From Begonia masoniana (lineage: Eukaryota; Streptophyta; Magnoliopsida; Cucurbitales; Begoniaceae): a stretch of 64,000 nt of DNA. The notes beneath the pieces are model-generated. The model was not told where the DNA came from, ran no database searches, and saw nothing but the letters and a program-made list of their open reading frames with translations. This document shows positions 1-12,539 of the stretch, piece after piece; position 1 is the first letter of the stretch; each line of letters opens with the position of its first letter. The DNA lies in assembly GCA_022432975.1 (NCBI GenBank), contig CM039502.1, positions 72,559,497-72,623,496 of the forward strand, given 5' to 3'. Both the position numbers and the translations under genes were made by a program.

Positions 1-2451
1 AAAACAAACCCTTAAAAATTTACAGAGAGAGAGAGAACATTCTCTGGAATTAAAAGCAAAACGGGAAACGGTTAACATCAGACTACAGAACGAATGACAG
101 AAGGGAAAGCAGGAAGACTGGAACACCTAAGAATTTGGACGTAAACCTTCTCTGGACGAGTGCAGAGAGACAGGGAGAATTGAAAACGGGGAGACAGAAA
201 TGGATGATGAAATAAACAGACAGAAATGGATGACTGACATGCAGTGGGAAACCTAATAAAATAGGAAACAAAAACTGGAAGTCATGCCGGAAGAAGAGCT
301 ACAGTGAATGACAGGATCGGGTGATATAGGGCGGAGGAAGTAATTTAAACTGGGCGGAAGATGTGGATGGATGACGTCAGGCGGAAGATGTAGTGAATTG
401 GGCAGAAGATGTGGATGGATGATGTCAGGCGGAAGATGTAGTGAACTGGGCGGAAGATATGGGTGGATGACGTCAGGCGGAAGATGTAGTGAACTGGGTG
501 GAAGAGGTGAATGACGTCAGGTGGAAGATGTAAGGAAACTGACGGAAGATATAGACTGGGTGACGTAAGACGGAAGAAGTAATTGAACTGAGCGGAAGAT
601 GTAATTAAACCGGAGGGCTTAAATAAACCGGGACGGTGGACGTGGCCATAAGGCGGTAGATGTAATTGAAACTTAGCGGAAAATGTAGACTGGGTGACAA
701 AGGTGGAAGATGTAAATAAACCGGAGGGTTTAAATAAACCGGAGCGGTGGACGTGGCCATAAGGCGATAGATGTAGCGGAAGACGTAGTTTTAAAAGCAA
801 AATTTGACAACTTTTAACAGGAAGACGTGTAAACAGGGAGCATAAAATAGAAGACATAAAAAGTTTCAGACCCTCAAAACCCGATTCAAAACAAAGTTGT
901 AAAACATGCTTTAAAAATGACAGAAATTCAAGAAAACAAACTGCATGGATAGCTCTAAAATTCGAGACCATCCATGTATAACCTAAAAAGGAAGAACTCA
1001 AGCAGTTCAAGAATGTTTTCAAAACATATATACAACTGTCAATTACAGAGGTTTAAAAACTTAGACACCAACCTATACATTATCCAAATTTCCAACAGGG
1101 TTTTAAAAACAAAACTCCAGAATCCCAGTAGAGTTTACAGACATGAACTTTACTTTAAAAACTTAAATCTCGGGACAGAAATATGTCTGGCTGCAGCAAC
1201 CAATCCCCCACAAGCTCGTGCCACCAACCACCTATTCCTCGGCCTATGGCACAAAGTCCTCATCCACGGGATCCGTACCTACAACAGGGAGTTCACCTAT
1301 GAGTCTAAAACTCAGTAAGAACATGAATAAAAATGCAGTGATGCATATGCTATGCATGAACTTTCAGAATACAGTTACAGTGACAGTACATTACATTACG
1401 TTTCACTGGTAGAGGAGTATAAGTAGGGCTTATAGGGGAACTGGCAAGTGCACTATCAGACACATAACAGATATACAGAACGTAACAGAACAGTAGGCCA
1501 GTCCCCGTCCCACACTTAACCGATACATTACATTCAGATTTTATCTTTATTAACTTCAAAACGTGTACAGAAAACATTTTTGCATGAGCTTTCGGAAAAC
1601 GTGTATGCATGGATGTTTACGGGACTCCAACTTGAAATAGCAGACAACAGGAAATAAACGGCAGAAAAAGAAAAGAAATACAGAAAAACTCAGAACGAAA
1701 CTCTAACTTATCTACCTGAAACAACCCGACAGAAGTAAAACCCAGTATCTCCGTGTTGTAGGGCCTTAAGGGCCGATCTACACACATGAACTTACCTGTT
1801 GCTGTAGAGTTGCAAGTCTTGAACGTTTCAGTTATGCACGGACCTAAAACATGCACGTAAAGAAAATAAACAGAGCTGCAAATGCTAACTAATACTTGGT
1901 AGAATATGCTTCAAACTCCATTCAAACCTTTAGAAAACGAACCAACATGTTTTCATGCAAAAACAATGAGTTCTCTCCAAATTATCGTAACCTCAAACTA
2001 CAACAAAACTCACATTTTAACTTATCCAAACTCGTTAACCTTAGCAGATGTTTACTTAGGTAGAGAAACAGAAGAAAACTGAGGAGATCGAAGGAGCTTC
2101 GAAGGGCGTTTGTCGTCTGGAAGGAAGAAAACAGAGGGGAGTGAAAAGAAGCAGAGGAGAAATGAGGGTTTCGCGTAGGAGGAAAGAGAAGAAGAACATG
2201 GCTTCTTCAACAAGTTGCCAAGTGTCAAGCAACTATAGGCTATCCCCCACCAACCTTAATTGACTCCCTATTTTGTTCTTCCATTGGTTTTTAACTAAAT
2301 TACTATTTAGTCCCTCAAATCGGTTTTACGAATCACCCATATTCAATGAATCCATCGGTAAACTCATAAAACATACATTGTATAAATATTCCCATTAATT
2401 CCGTCTAATAATTCAAGGAATATTTACATTGCAAAATTATCGGGTGTTACA
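1..2451 (-). mobile_element. Family A (Tekay-type) LTR, A1, truncated by window edge
   Basis: On the minus strand this begins at 2451 with TGTAACACCCGATAATTTTG, the same start as the other family A LTRs here, and runs off the left edge of the window. It contains the family landmarks: the splice-donor-like ACAGGTAAGTTCATG (minus, near 1790-1805), the GGCCCTTAAGGCC hairpin (near 1760-1773) and the CTCATAGGTGAACTCCCTG block (near 1285-1305). A GGCGGAAGATG / TGACGTCA minisatellite lies at about 335-620. Its far end is outside the window, so neither a TSD nor solo status can be tested. Short ORFs across it have no recognisable domain. Confidence 0.85.
335..625. repeat. Minisatellite in LTR A1 (GGCGGAAGATG / TGACGTCA units)
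   Basis: Imperfect tandem copies of a block of roughly 50-60 bp. Each has GGCGGAAGATG motifs flanking ATGACGTCAGG, with drift between copies. On the LTR sense strand it occupies the same position (3' third) as the arrays in the other family A LTRs. TGACGTCA is a palindromic bZIP-type recognition sequence; binding here is inference. Confidence 0.7.
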
Positions 2452-3184
2452 AAGAGTCTCTCCAGAAAAGGGTATCCTTTCGATACAATTAAATAGAAAA
2501 CTTGGTAATTACAAATCATTATGATTTTTATAAAGATAATTAATGATATAAAATTTGATAATTATGTAGTAAATTTAATTGAATCTTTATAGTCTTGGTA
2601 AAATATCAAGAAAACTGTACTACCCCGTTATTCTTTTTACTAGTACATATTTTTTATCATTAACTCAATAAATATGTAAAAATATACTAATTTGAAATAT
2701 ATGTTTTATAATTTGGCTATTTTCGCAAAATTTGATAAATTAGCTAAGTGTTGATTTGATGTGAATCTATTGAAATATTGACTTGAAGAATAACAAGTTG
2801 AAAGACGTCATTAAATTTGGAGTAGTGGCTCAAACTTCAAAATAACGGAACCCATATACATTATATGAGTAACAAGCATTCTTGACGGTACTGTAGTGTT
2901 GGAAATGAGACATTATATGGATGGAGAAATGTGGTGGTTTTAAACACATATCGTGTGTCTCCCTTGTGAAAAACCATAAATCTCTAGAAGAAGTAAGTTC
3001 AAGATCCTATAGCCTGAATGTGAGAGCTTGTGAAACTATAAACATCTGTATCTTGGCCAGAAAAGAAGATACTAAAAGCAAGTTTGTGAAATTGTGAGTC
3101 AAGTTTGTGAAATTGTGAGTATGACTGTAGGGTGATTTTACGAGACATAATTTGGTAACCAATAATTAACACGCATTACATGAT
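2452..3184. other. AT-rich unassigned spacer
   Basis: No coding region or known family is recognised. The DNA is AT-rich and holds a short direct repeat of AGTCAAGTTTGTGAAATTGTG at about 3079-3120. The only larger landmarks are the LTR ends that bound it. Confidence 0.5.
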
Positions 3185-3417
3185 TGAAAAGTGTGTATTT
3201 TACACACTTATTTATACTTTTGACACTTGATTCGATAAGTTATTCTCAAGTGTTTGAAGGAATTTGACGTCTTTTGTGTAAGTGTGCAGATAAATTATAT
3301 AAACCAGGTTAGAGCTTGAAATACAACGAATGGAAGAAGATCAAGATGAAGAAAATGTGAAATTAGAGAAAACAGGAGAATTGTAAATTTATGAAAGATA
3401 GGGAGCAGGAAGACAGA

Positions 3418-3735
3418 ACAAGAGCCGATCGCTCGGCCATTTTGGCGATCGATCGGCTGAAGAGAAAGAATTGGGAACAAAGAAACAGAGAAGTCACCGA
3501 TCGATCGACCATTTTGGTGATCGATCGGCTGAAGAAAAAGATATATTGCACGAGACAGAGAAGTCGCCGATCGATCGGCTAAATGTGGCGATCGATCGGC
3601 TGAAGCGAAGGAATTTCAAGAAGCAGAAAAGTTGCCGATCGATCGACCATCTTTAGGCGATCGATCGGCTGAAGATTTTATGGGAAGAAGAAAAGTAGCG
3701 ATCGATCGGCCATCTTCAAGTGATCGATCGGCTAC
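3418..3735. repeat. Cluster of GCCGATCGATCGGC-like palindromes in LTR I-1
   Basis: Five to six pairs of palindromes of the form CCGATCGATCGG/A or CGATCGATCGGC occur here, separated by 20-40 bp of purine-rich DNA (AAGAAAAAG, GAGACAGAGAAG). Each is perfectly self-complementary over 10-14 bases. The same theme lies at the equivalent place in the second copy of this LTR. Confidence 0.8.
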
Positions 3736-4217
3736 CGCTGAAAAGCTGACTTGTTTTAATCTGAGCCGTTGATCTGAATTAGGAAATAAAGAGGATAGAT
3801 GCAACCCTAAGAAAAAAAATAGGGGATCAGTTCAGAAATAGAATTCACACTTGAGGGCAACGACGAAGATTTGAGAAACGAGGGAGAGAGTTTTCGGCAC
3901 TGGACATCAACATCGTTTTTCTCCTCTCCTTCTATAGTTTATTTATGATTATCTTTTTTATTGTTGTTTCTTTATCTTCTAGCATGAACTAACTTTCTCA
4001 TCTAGGACTACGATGTAGCCAGACAATCTTTCTTCGTTTAATTATATTTTATAAGTATTTATTCTAATATTGTTGGCGCATTTAATTTTTGTTCTTAAAG
4101 CATGTAAATTTATGGCCAATTTTTACTTGATTTTTGGGGTGTTTTGAGACTGAGAGGTGATAAACACCTGAGCAATGGAATTAATGTTATAAATATGCGT
4201 AGGCTAGCGATAGTTAC

Positions 4218-6066
4218 TGTAACACCCGACATTTTAGCCATGTAATTATTCCTTGAACTACTAAATGGGATGAATTGGCCATTAATAAAATGTGTGTTTT
4301 TATTGAAATTTTGTGATGCCTTGCGGAAAGATGGATTGTTGAGAAAAAACGAATCGAAGAATTTAAATAATAATTTAAATTGGAAAGCCAAATTAAATGT
4401 AACCAAAACAAAACATTTTGCTTAGAAATCAATGGAAGGGCAAAATGGGAAGCCAATTAACGTTGGTGGGAGGGAGCCAATGGTTGGATGCCAAGTGTTC
4501 AACTTGTTGAAGAAGCCATGTTTTTCCTCCTACGTGAAACCTTCATTTCATCTCTCTATGTCTTCTCTTCCTTCCTGTTTTCTCTCTTCCAAGCGACTGA
4601 GACAAATTTCCAAAACTTTGTTCTCCTATTTTCTTCAATTTTCTCTGTTACAGGTAACTGTTTTTCATTAGTTAACGAGTTTAGGTTAGTTACTTTTAGT
4701 TTTACGAATGTTTAGGGTTGACAGCCTGATTATTTACGATATAGGTTTTGATCACCGAGGACGTGTGAACAAAGCATTCAGCTCTACAACCACAGGTAAG
4801 TTCATGTGTGTAGATTGGTCCTTAAGGCCTGATAGTGCACTTGTCAGTTCCCCTATAAGCCTCACTTATACCCCCCTGCCAGTGAAAAGTAATGTTCTGT
4901 AATGTCACTGTATTTCTGAAGATTCATGCGTAGCATTTGCATCACTGCACTTTCATGTTCTTATTGAGTTTTAGACTCATAGGTGAACTCCCTGATGTAG
5001 GTACGGAACCCGTGGATGAGGATTTTGTGCCTCAGCCCGATGCATAGGTGGTTGGTGGCACGAGTTTTCGGGGGTGGTTGTGGCAGCCAGACATATTCCT
5101 GACTGAGAGAGTGAAGTTTTATGTTTTGTGTTTTGTTTATGTTTTAAAAACTTTGTTTTGGTGAATTCTTGAAATGTATGTCAAGTTCTGTACCGTTTCT
5201 GAGATTTTAAAATGGTGTATAGACTTAATTTTGATGTATTTAAAACCTCTGTTTGACAGTTGAATGTATGTTTTGAATTATTCTGGAACTGCTTGGAATC
5301 TCTCCTTTTAGGTTATGCATGGATTGTCTCAAATTTTAAATCGATCCATGCAGTTAGATTTTTGAACTTGTGTCGTGTTTCCAAGCATGTTTTAAAAACT
5401 GTGTTTTGGAATCGGGTTTTGGGGTTTTGAAGTTTTCATGCTTTCTGTTTTATGTCTCCTTTTAAAGCAGTCGTCCACGCTGCCCTTCAAAAACAGTTGT
5501 CCATTTTGCCTTTAAAACAGTCGTCCACGCTGCCATTCAAAAACAGTTGTCAATTTTGCCTTTAAAATAGTCGTCCACGCTGCCCTTCAAAAAAAGTAGT
5601 CCATTTTGCCTTTAAAACAGTTGTCCACTGCTTCTGCAATTCTATTGTCCACTGTTTCTGCACTTCTATTGTCCACAGCTTCTGCACTTCTATTGTCCAC
5701 TGATTCTGCAATTCTATTGTCCACTACTTCTGCACTTCTATTGTCCACTGCTTTTGCACTTCTATTGTTCACTGCTTCTGCACTTCTATTGTCTACTGCT
5801 TCTGCACTTCTATTGTCCACAGCTTCTGCACTTCTATTGTCCACAGCTCCTGTCATCCACTGTAGCCCTCCACAGTATGTTTTCTATTTTATGTTTCTCA
5901 TTTCACTAAGTCTTCCGCTGTAAAATTTCCAGTTTATGTTTCTCATTTTATGTCCTCTATTTTAAATATTTTAGATTATTTTTTTTAAGTTTAAAAAAAA
6001 TATATGTCACATTTTAAATGTTCAGAGTGAGGCTCGCCAACCCCGATCGGGTCGGGGGTCATCACA
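4218..6066 (+). mobile_element. Solo LTR, family A copy A2, inside LTR I-1
   Basis: The LTR starts TGTAACACCCGACATTTTAG and ends CGGGTCGGGGGTCATCACA. The TSD gttac is at 4213-4217 and 6067-6071. It is 1849 bp. The paralogous family I LTR has the uninterrupted site at about 28505-28520 (AGTTATGATATTGATGTGAT), which confirms the insertion point. It carries the splice-donor-like CACAGGTAAGTTCATGTG at 4791, but the hairpin and left-arm region after it is partly deleted. It also carries the CTCATAGGTGAACTCCCTG block (near 4977-4995) and a 3' minisatellite. Confidence 0.92.
5463..5850. repeat. Two adjoining minisatellites in LTR A2
   Basis: First come three or four copies of a roughly 56-bp block built on GTCCACGCTGCC...TTTAAAACAG (5463-5625). 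Then about ten copies of a 24-bp unit, TGCTTCTGCACTTCTATTGT plus CCAC (5620-5850). Because 24 is a multiple of three, both strands show long repetitive ORFs (5587-5923) that are not genes. Confidence 0.9.
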
Positions 6067-6535
6067 GTTACGGTATTGATGTGATCATTGTGATTTTTCA
6101 ATTTAATTGTATTTGACTAATGCTAGAATTTGTGACTGAGAAGTGATAACCCATTAGCCAGATAAACTAAGCAATACTCAAGAGAGATTGTATTAAAATT
6201 TAGTGAAATTGATCATCAACATAGGAAGAATATTTATGAATATAATTATGAAGGAATGAAATAAATGTTGTCTTGGTGAAATCGTAGTACCTAGGCTTTT
6301 ATTAATTAGATTTAATCTTATTTTATCTATTTCGATATTTTACATTAGTTTTATTTTAATTATTTTGATTGTTTAATTTAATTTCATTTCTTGAAACCTT
6401 AAAACGTGTGTTCAATTTAGAATTAAGATTAATAAATTTGATTATTACTTAACAAATTCTCGTGGGTTCGACACTCTACTTATCATTCTATTATTTGTTG
6501 CGACTCGTACACTTGCGAAATAATTTTTCACAACA

Positions 6536-8665
6536 ATGATCATGTTAGCATATTCAAGATTTTCTATCTAAATCACAAAAACAAGCATTGTATAATTTCT
6601 TCTAATGGAATATGAAACCTTGCATTAACATTCATATCATGTTAGAATGCTAGAGATACATATATTTTGTATAGGTTGCCAGATGTACGTATTTTGTACA
6701 TATTGCTTGTTTTTAGAATAGTGATGTTGAGTGATAGGTATCAACTCTCCCCAACGAATGTTATAATTCACTCCTATCGTTTATATCTTTTACAAATGTA
6801 GATGATGTCGAAAAGCAAAGATAAGGTCATAAAGTGAGGCAAAGAGTCTCTTTTTAAAGTGAGGCAAGAGTCTCTTTTTATTTTTGTACAGTGACAGACT
6901 ACACTCACCTATAGTATTTATAAGTTTACTTTGATCATTCATTTTTATATAAGCATAACTCTACTGTATGGTTGAGATTTTATTTATATAATCTTAATGC
7001 ACATTTGTCGCACTAGTATAAAGATAGTTTTTATATATATTGTTGTCAAGTCTTATACATGTTGATAGTAATGTGTTCGGACACATTGCCTTCTTACATA
7101 AGACACCAAACGTTCTAGTAGTACCAGATGATGTCGTTTTAGTAGTTTTCAAGACGTGTCGTCACAATAATGTACCTGTCAAAGTATTGTTATGATTTTT
7201 TTTCCATAATGATACTTAATACACTTGCCTTTTTTTTTTTCTAACGATGAATGGTTAGTTTAACAAGAGATAAGCATGAAAAGCAAGCCAACATTTAGTT
7301 TGGATATTATATTAAAATGGTTGGCTTGATTCCTTCTTTAAGTGCACTTTAATTAAAGAGCATGATGGTCCTACTAGAATTAATGAGCAAGCCACTCTCA
7401 ATTCTTAGGGGCAACAAACCCTTCCAAAGTCAATTACAAAAATTTCATTCCACACAAGGACTTTGGACAATGTTGATATTTGATTACATTGAGGACTATT
7501 AACCAAACCTAGTAATATTTATTTCTTTGTCAGTCTTTTGTTACGAATTAAGTCTTGAGCTGAACGATCAAATCTTTTCCAAAGATCGGGTCGGCCGACT
7601 CGACATTCTATTAGGTCCCCTCTAAATCGTGACAAAATAAGTAGTCTGCTGTGTATCAAGACACAAGACATCATCATATAGGACAACATATTCAATCTTA
7701 TCACCAAGTGCATTGTACACACAATAATAATCTCATTTCATTTATTTGTTTATTCTATTTAAATTATAATCCAATTATGAGTTTGATAAGCAAAAGCAGC
7801 CAATTAGAGAGTCAAAATAAATAATATATTGCAATTGTTTTTGGAAAAGAAAATAGGATAGGATAGTAAAATAGAGAGACAAGGACATCACGCGGCAAAA
7901 GGATTGAACTTTTTGTGTGTGGACACCTCCTTTTTATGAGACTCGCAAAACCACACTCTGCTCTCACATTCATCAGTAATGCCTGCGATTGCAAAAAGCA
8001 TGCACGTATACAAGATAAAAAGATCAAAATCAATAGCAAAAATAAATAAATAAAACTTCAGATTTTTAAATTAAAGTGGGTTCATGTAGTGGCATTTCGA
8101 AATGTACTGCACCACTGGTTTCCATGAGTTAACGTAGAAGGAACTTAAAAAATATATATAAAATATCTTTCAAATTTCATAAAAACGACCCACTGAAAGG
8201 TTGTCACTAATTTTTTTTATCAGTTTTTTGGGGTTTCAGGTTGGAAATTTGCTTTTTGGTCATCAACACGGAGCAGCTGATATCAGTTAGACAGGAATGA
8301 TAATGGAGGGTTTGTCTTTGATTAACGTGTTCTTAATTACAGACAATATAAGATGAAGATTAACTCTCGGTTTGCTTAGATCTGATGATGGAGAGAAGCG
8401 AAGGGAAGAGGAGGGAAAGTAGAAGAGTATTTGTCATTTTGTGAGATGAAATTTAAGCTTCTTACAGTGTGGCCATGGCTTCCAGCTGTAAAGTGAAAAA
8501 CCCAGGTCTGTAAGAAACTGAGTAAATTTCATCTGTACAAATGATAAAAATCCCCACCCACGGACTCTCTCCTGAATTTGAAATAAATGTAATCCACTTT
8601 AATCCCCTTTTCGTTTGCCAATTTTGTTGGGTGCAATTATAATGTTCACTTCTTGGTGAAGAACA

Positions 8666-8700
<35 letters not shown>

Positions 8701-9160
8701 AACCTCGCGAATCCTGTGTTGCAGTAATAACCCTGTATTTTATTGTAGCTGTAGCCTGTAGTGAGGAGGAGAGAGAAATAGAGGAGAGAGAGAGACTGTA
8801 CAATTGTTTTTGGACAGAAACAAACACTGTATACTATTTTATGGTCAATTAACTTTCTCTGTCTGCGGTCGTGTAACAGAAAGAGAGGATCGCTCTCTCA
8901 CAACCACCTCTAATTTGCAGTCATTTTTTTCTTCTCTTATTTAAAAAATTGACTTAGAAATATGCTGTTCATATCATTATTTACAACAACTTTCACCTTG
9001 ATTGACTTCAACACTCGAGCTCAACGACCAATTTTTTTTGTTTTTCTTATATTTTTTTTTACTTTCCTCGAGTTTCCAACCCTCAGATTTGAATGAGGAA
9101 ATCTCCTCCCTCTTTCTCTTCCACTCTCTCTCTCTCTAACTCCCTCTGTCTCTCTCTCTC
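6536..9160. other. Intergenic region upstream of the TRM-like gene
   Basis: No supported gene. It is AT-rich DNA with a short duplicated phrase (AAAGTGAGGCAAGAGTCTC, about 6830-6878), a (GA)n microsatellite at 8668-8698, and CT/GA-rich DNA approaching the promoter. Minus-strand ORFs at 7519-7722, 7812-8039 and 8462-8827 are short, lack recognisable domains, and the last is largely translated microsatellite. Confidence 0.5.
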
Positions 9161-9167
9161 TATAAAG
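9161..9167 (+). promoter_or_regulatory. Probable TATA box with upstream CT-rich tract
   Basis: TATAAAG follows directly after a CT-rich tract (about 9108-9160), a common arrangement in plant promoters. It lies 175 bp before the start codon of the gene at 9342. A 17-codon upstream ORF (9213-9263) falls in the predicted leader. Transcription start is inferred at roughly 9190-9200. Confidence 0.6.
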
Positions 9168-9341
9168 TGCTATATTTGGGTCCAACCCCTTCGTCTTCAA
9201 TCTCCACTTTGGATGCTCTACTTTTGTCTAAAGCTCTCCGACTTCGCTCTTTTGTGGTGCTGAAATTCATATCCACCTGGGAATTTCTCAATCCCATTGT
9301 TATCTTTTGTAGTTCGTTTCCTTTTTGTTTTTCCAGACGTG

Positions 9342-11949
9342 ATGATGACTCAAAAGCATTTACACGAACTACTGAGTGAAGATCAAGAGCCGTTCGTTCT
9401 TAAGAACTACATTGCAGACAGACGCTGCCTGCTGAAGAAACCCACACCACGTTCAACCCAGATTCAAATTAGGAGGCAAAAACCAGAGAGCTCCAATCTT
9501 GCCAGAAAATTCTGCAAAAATGCTTGTCTTTTCTCTTCTCACCAGTCCCCCGACGTTAAAAAGTCTCCTCTTATTGAACTTCAGTCACCTGTTAAAAGCC
9601 CGAAAACAGTCTTCCTACATATTCCGCCGCATAAGGCTGCGATTCTTCTCGACGCAGCGGTTAGGATTCATAAACATTCGTCGACTCCGAAAACGAAAAC
9701 CCATTCTAAAAATCAGGGTCTTGGGTTGTTTGGATCGATCTTGAAGCGATTCGCAAATCGAAATAGATCTCAAAACTGCGAAATTGGAGAGGAGGAGGAT
9801 AAAGTTTCTGTGAGAGATATTCTCAAGTGGGATTCGCCTCTTCGCCATAGAAAAAGCTCGAGCAAAAGCCCATTAGTTCGAAGTGAAATGGGATTTTCAA
9901 ATGGAAGGTCAAGCGGTGGGTTTTGGTCGGAAAGCAACGAAGAAATCTCCATGGATTTAGAGACCTCGTGTAGCAGCCATTTTGACGAGTCGGAGGAGTT
10001 CGACTTTTCTTCTCGGTTGAGAAACGACTTCTGCGAAAGCCCTTTTCGTTTCGTTCTCCGAAACAGCCCGTCATCTGCTAGCCGGACGCCGGAATTCTCG
10101 TCGCCGGCGACTTCACCCAGTCGACATAAGGAAAAGGTATGTCCTTTTTAACTTCTAACTCGGCTTCTGACGCAGCCTTGGTTGTATTTGGAATTGTCGG
10201 CAGTGAAATCCCCAGGGCTGGCCGAACCTGGTTCAAACAATCTCATATTTTGACCCTTTCAAATTCATCGATATTCTGAAATCTTCAGTATTTCTCAAGG
10301 ACACACATGCCATTTTCAACTTTTTACATCAAGCTCTTCTGTTTCCATTATTGTACTTCTGATCTCATCTCTGCATGCAAATCTTTTTTATTTAATCTTT
10401 CCTTCTCGCCTCGCAAAAAGACAAATCAAATCTCAACTTCTCTAAGACCATTCTCCAGGTTTCATCTTTGCTGTTGTTGTCCTGTCACTGTATATTTTAG
10501 AATCCGAAGAGAAGTCAATATCAAACAGAATTATGAAAACTATGATTTATTCTAACTGAATTTATTGATATGGACACTTACAGGAGACTATGAATTATGA
10601 TGTTGAAATCTTAAATAATTCGCAAGAAGAAGAAGAAGAAGAAGAAGAAGATAAAGAACAGTGCAGCCCTGTTTCTGTGTTGGACCCTCCATTTGAAGAT
10701 GATGAGAGAGACGATGATGGCTGCGATTTGGATTGCAGCTACGCCATTGTCGAAAGTATGTAACCACAGTACATTTACTAATTTACTAATTTTACTATAC
10801 TTGAGTAATCTTTACAAAATTACTGAACATGAACCGATACAGACACCCGACCAAGAATATCACATTGTACGTTGAGTGTAGTATAAATTTATATGTTTCA
10901 TAGAGTTTCGTATGGTTTTACTATTTCTGAAATTAAAACCACACTGTCTTCTTTCTCTTTGCCCTTTTCTTTTTTTATATTTATATTTGATTTTTCTGTT
11001 CTTCAGTCACAATCTTTATTTTCTTCTCAGAGTATACCTCATATTGATTCACAAGTGCTTCATCGTCGTGTTCCCGAATGTGGCGGTGGGTCTCAATGTC
11101 TTTAGATGACCACTCTCAAGACATTTGAACTCATCTAAAATGGAATGTTAGGCCACTCATACTGGGTCCTATCAATCAATGATCTATCATCTTTTGCTCA
11201 ACTATGATATGAAGAAGATCATTTTGAATTGTATAATCTTTTTGGGACCCATTCGAAAGATTATTTTTTATTCAAAATTGTTGGTGAAGATGCTGTGATT
11301 TGAGGGTCCACAACATCAAAATCTGTCTCTGTTTTGTGGGTTTGGTCTGTTTTTTGTTAGGGTGGGACTGTCCATTATGGTCTGAATTTTATGAGCTTAA
11401 TATAGGTAGCTCATCTCTAATAAAGTGCAGCTCCATTTCTCATTTTCAGGGGCAAAGCAGAAGCTTCTAAGCAAGCTTAGTAGATTCGAGAGACTCGCAG
11501 AGTTAGACCCCATCAAACTCGAGAAAAGAATGCATGAACTAGACGAAGAAGATGATGACGATGACCACAACGATAACACTGACTTTGAAGAGGAAGAAAC
11601 CGCAAGAGACTGGTTCGATGAAGAAGACACTGGCAATTCAAACATGGGCATTTCTCAGCAATTGTCCAAAGACATGAAGCTGTTGATCTCCGACATCATC
11701 GCCGAAGAGGAGAGAGACGAGATTGTTCATCAAAACACCGACGAGGTTGTAAGAAGGGCGTGCAAGAGATTGGAGTCATGGGAAGAAGTTAAAACTAACA
11801 CCATCGACATGATGGTGGAACAAGATTTGAGAAAGGAGAGTAGAAAGAGGAAGATAAATGAAGAGGAGGTGAGAGAAACAGCCATGGCTGTGGAGCTTGC
11901 GATCTTTGCGTTTCTGGTGGAAGAATTGGCAACTGAACTAGATTCTTGA
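9342..11949 (+). CDS. TRM/DUF4378-like protein, three exons
   Basis: The only conventional host gene in the window. Proposed exons are 9342-10136, 10584-10755 and 11450-11949 (795 + 172 + 500 nt), giving 488 codons plus stop. Introns are 10137-10583 and 10756-11449, with GT...AG ends (AAAAG|GTATG, TTACAG|GAG, GAAA|GTATG, TTTCAG|GGG), and the frame is kept across both joins. The start is the first of two ATGs (MMTQKHLHELL); the frame upstream has no other ATG. Visible features are a basic, Ser-rich N-terminal half, an acidic run of eight Glu early in exon 2 followed by CSPVSVLDPPF, and a C-terminal helical region ending AIFAFLVEELATELD. The SPVSVLD motif and C-terminal EL-rich motif are typical of plant TRM (TON1-recruiting) / DUF4378 proteins, which link to cortical microtubule and preprophase-band organisation. 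From memory it resembles Arabidopsis At5g03670 (TRM28), unchecked. The family call is inference; the gene structure is well supported. Confidence 0.82.
10622..10651 (+). repeat. Coding GAA microsatellite in exon 2
   Basis: A run of AGAAGAAGA repeats encodes the poly-Glu stretch of the TRM-like protein. It is in frame, so length changes would alter only the acidic run. Confidence 0.8.
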
Positions 11950-12257
11950 CCATTTGGAGTAGGCTCTAATTTCTATTACGTGTATATTTTTATTTGCAGA
12001 AATATAGTCTGACTGCAGCTACAAAGTTAGAAAACTCTCTCGTCTCATGTCTTGACTTTGTATTATTAGAGTTATGTAATATTCAATAAACTCTCTCTCA
12101 CTTTTTGTTAGATTATATATTATATATTTTATTTTATATTAAGAGTAATTTAAATATTTTTGTATTACTTTGATGTAATCCTATTTAAACACATATTTCT
12201 TTGTATTCTTTTAAGCTTTCGTGATCGAATGAGCAACCTAATCTCCATTTTATTTTT
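11950..12257 (+). terminator. 3' UTR and likely poly(A) signal of the TRM-like gene
   Basis: AT-rich DNA follows the TGA stop. A canonical AATAAA is at 12085-12090, about 135 bp after the stop. The rest up to 12257 is AT-rich and unassigned, and may contain eroded remains of the neighbouring Copia 3' LTR. Confidence 0.55.
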
Positions 12258-12318
12258 GACTAAGTAAATACTAGACACATAAGTAAAATAACTTACTAAT
12301 TTGTTATTATTTCTAACA

Positions 12319-12539
12319 TGTCCTAATGTAGAAATCTATTCAAACTTTGTTAAAGAAAGTGGTTTTGTAAACATATCACCTTGTTGCTCATTTGTGCTAC
12401 AATAAACTAACTAATTGCTTTCTTCTGCAACTAATGCTCTAATAAAGTGATGTTGTGCTGCAATGTCTGATATGATTATGAAAAAATGTTTTTTTTTGTC
12501 TTCGCAATGGTAGAATGGCTTTTTATTGTTGTTTCATGT
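12319..12539 (-). pseudogene. Copia-1 RNase H C-terminal remnant
   Basis: Minus-strand translation gives AAQHHFIRALVAEE, STNEQQGDMFTKPLSLTKFE and similar. These match the end of Copia RNase H, where HFIR..V and the D(I/M)FTKPL motif are diagnostic. It leads straight into the TGTTAGAAATAATAAC LTR start. A stop interrupts it. It is separated from the rest of the pol gene by the 9.9-kb D1 insertion. Confidence 0.8.

Larger units (their letters stand above)
3185..6535 (+). mobile_element. Solo LTR, family I copy 1 (I-1), split by LTR A2
   Basis: The LTR starts TGAAAAGTGTGTATTTTACA and ends TAATTTTTCACAACA, with the TSD atgat at 3180-3184 and 6536-6540. Without the A2 insertion it is about 1.5 kb. 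A second copy at 27560-28975 matches it end to end, so both boundaries are supported by comparison as well as by TSDs. The 3' part contains GTGGGTTCGACACTCTA, which I associate with plant Ty3-type (Athila/Tat-like) LTRs; this clade call is inference. No internal region is attached, so it is a solo LTR. Confidence 0.88.

Noticed and set aside
8462..8827. 121-aa minus-strand ORF
   Set aside because: Its centre is a Ser-Leu run from the (GA)n microsatellite; no recognisable domain or splice context.
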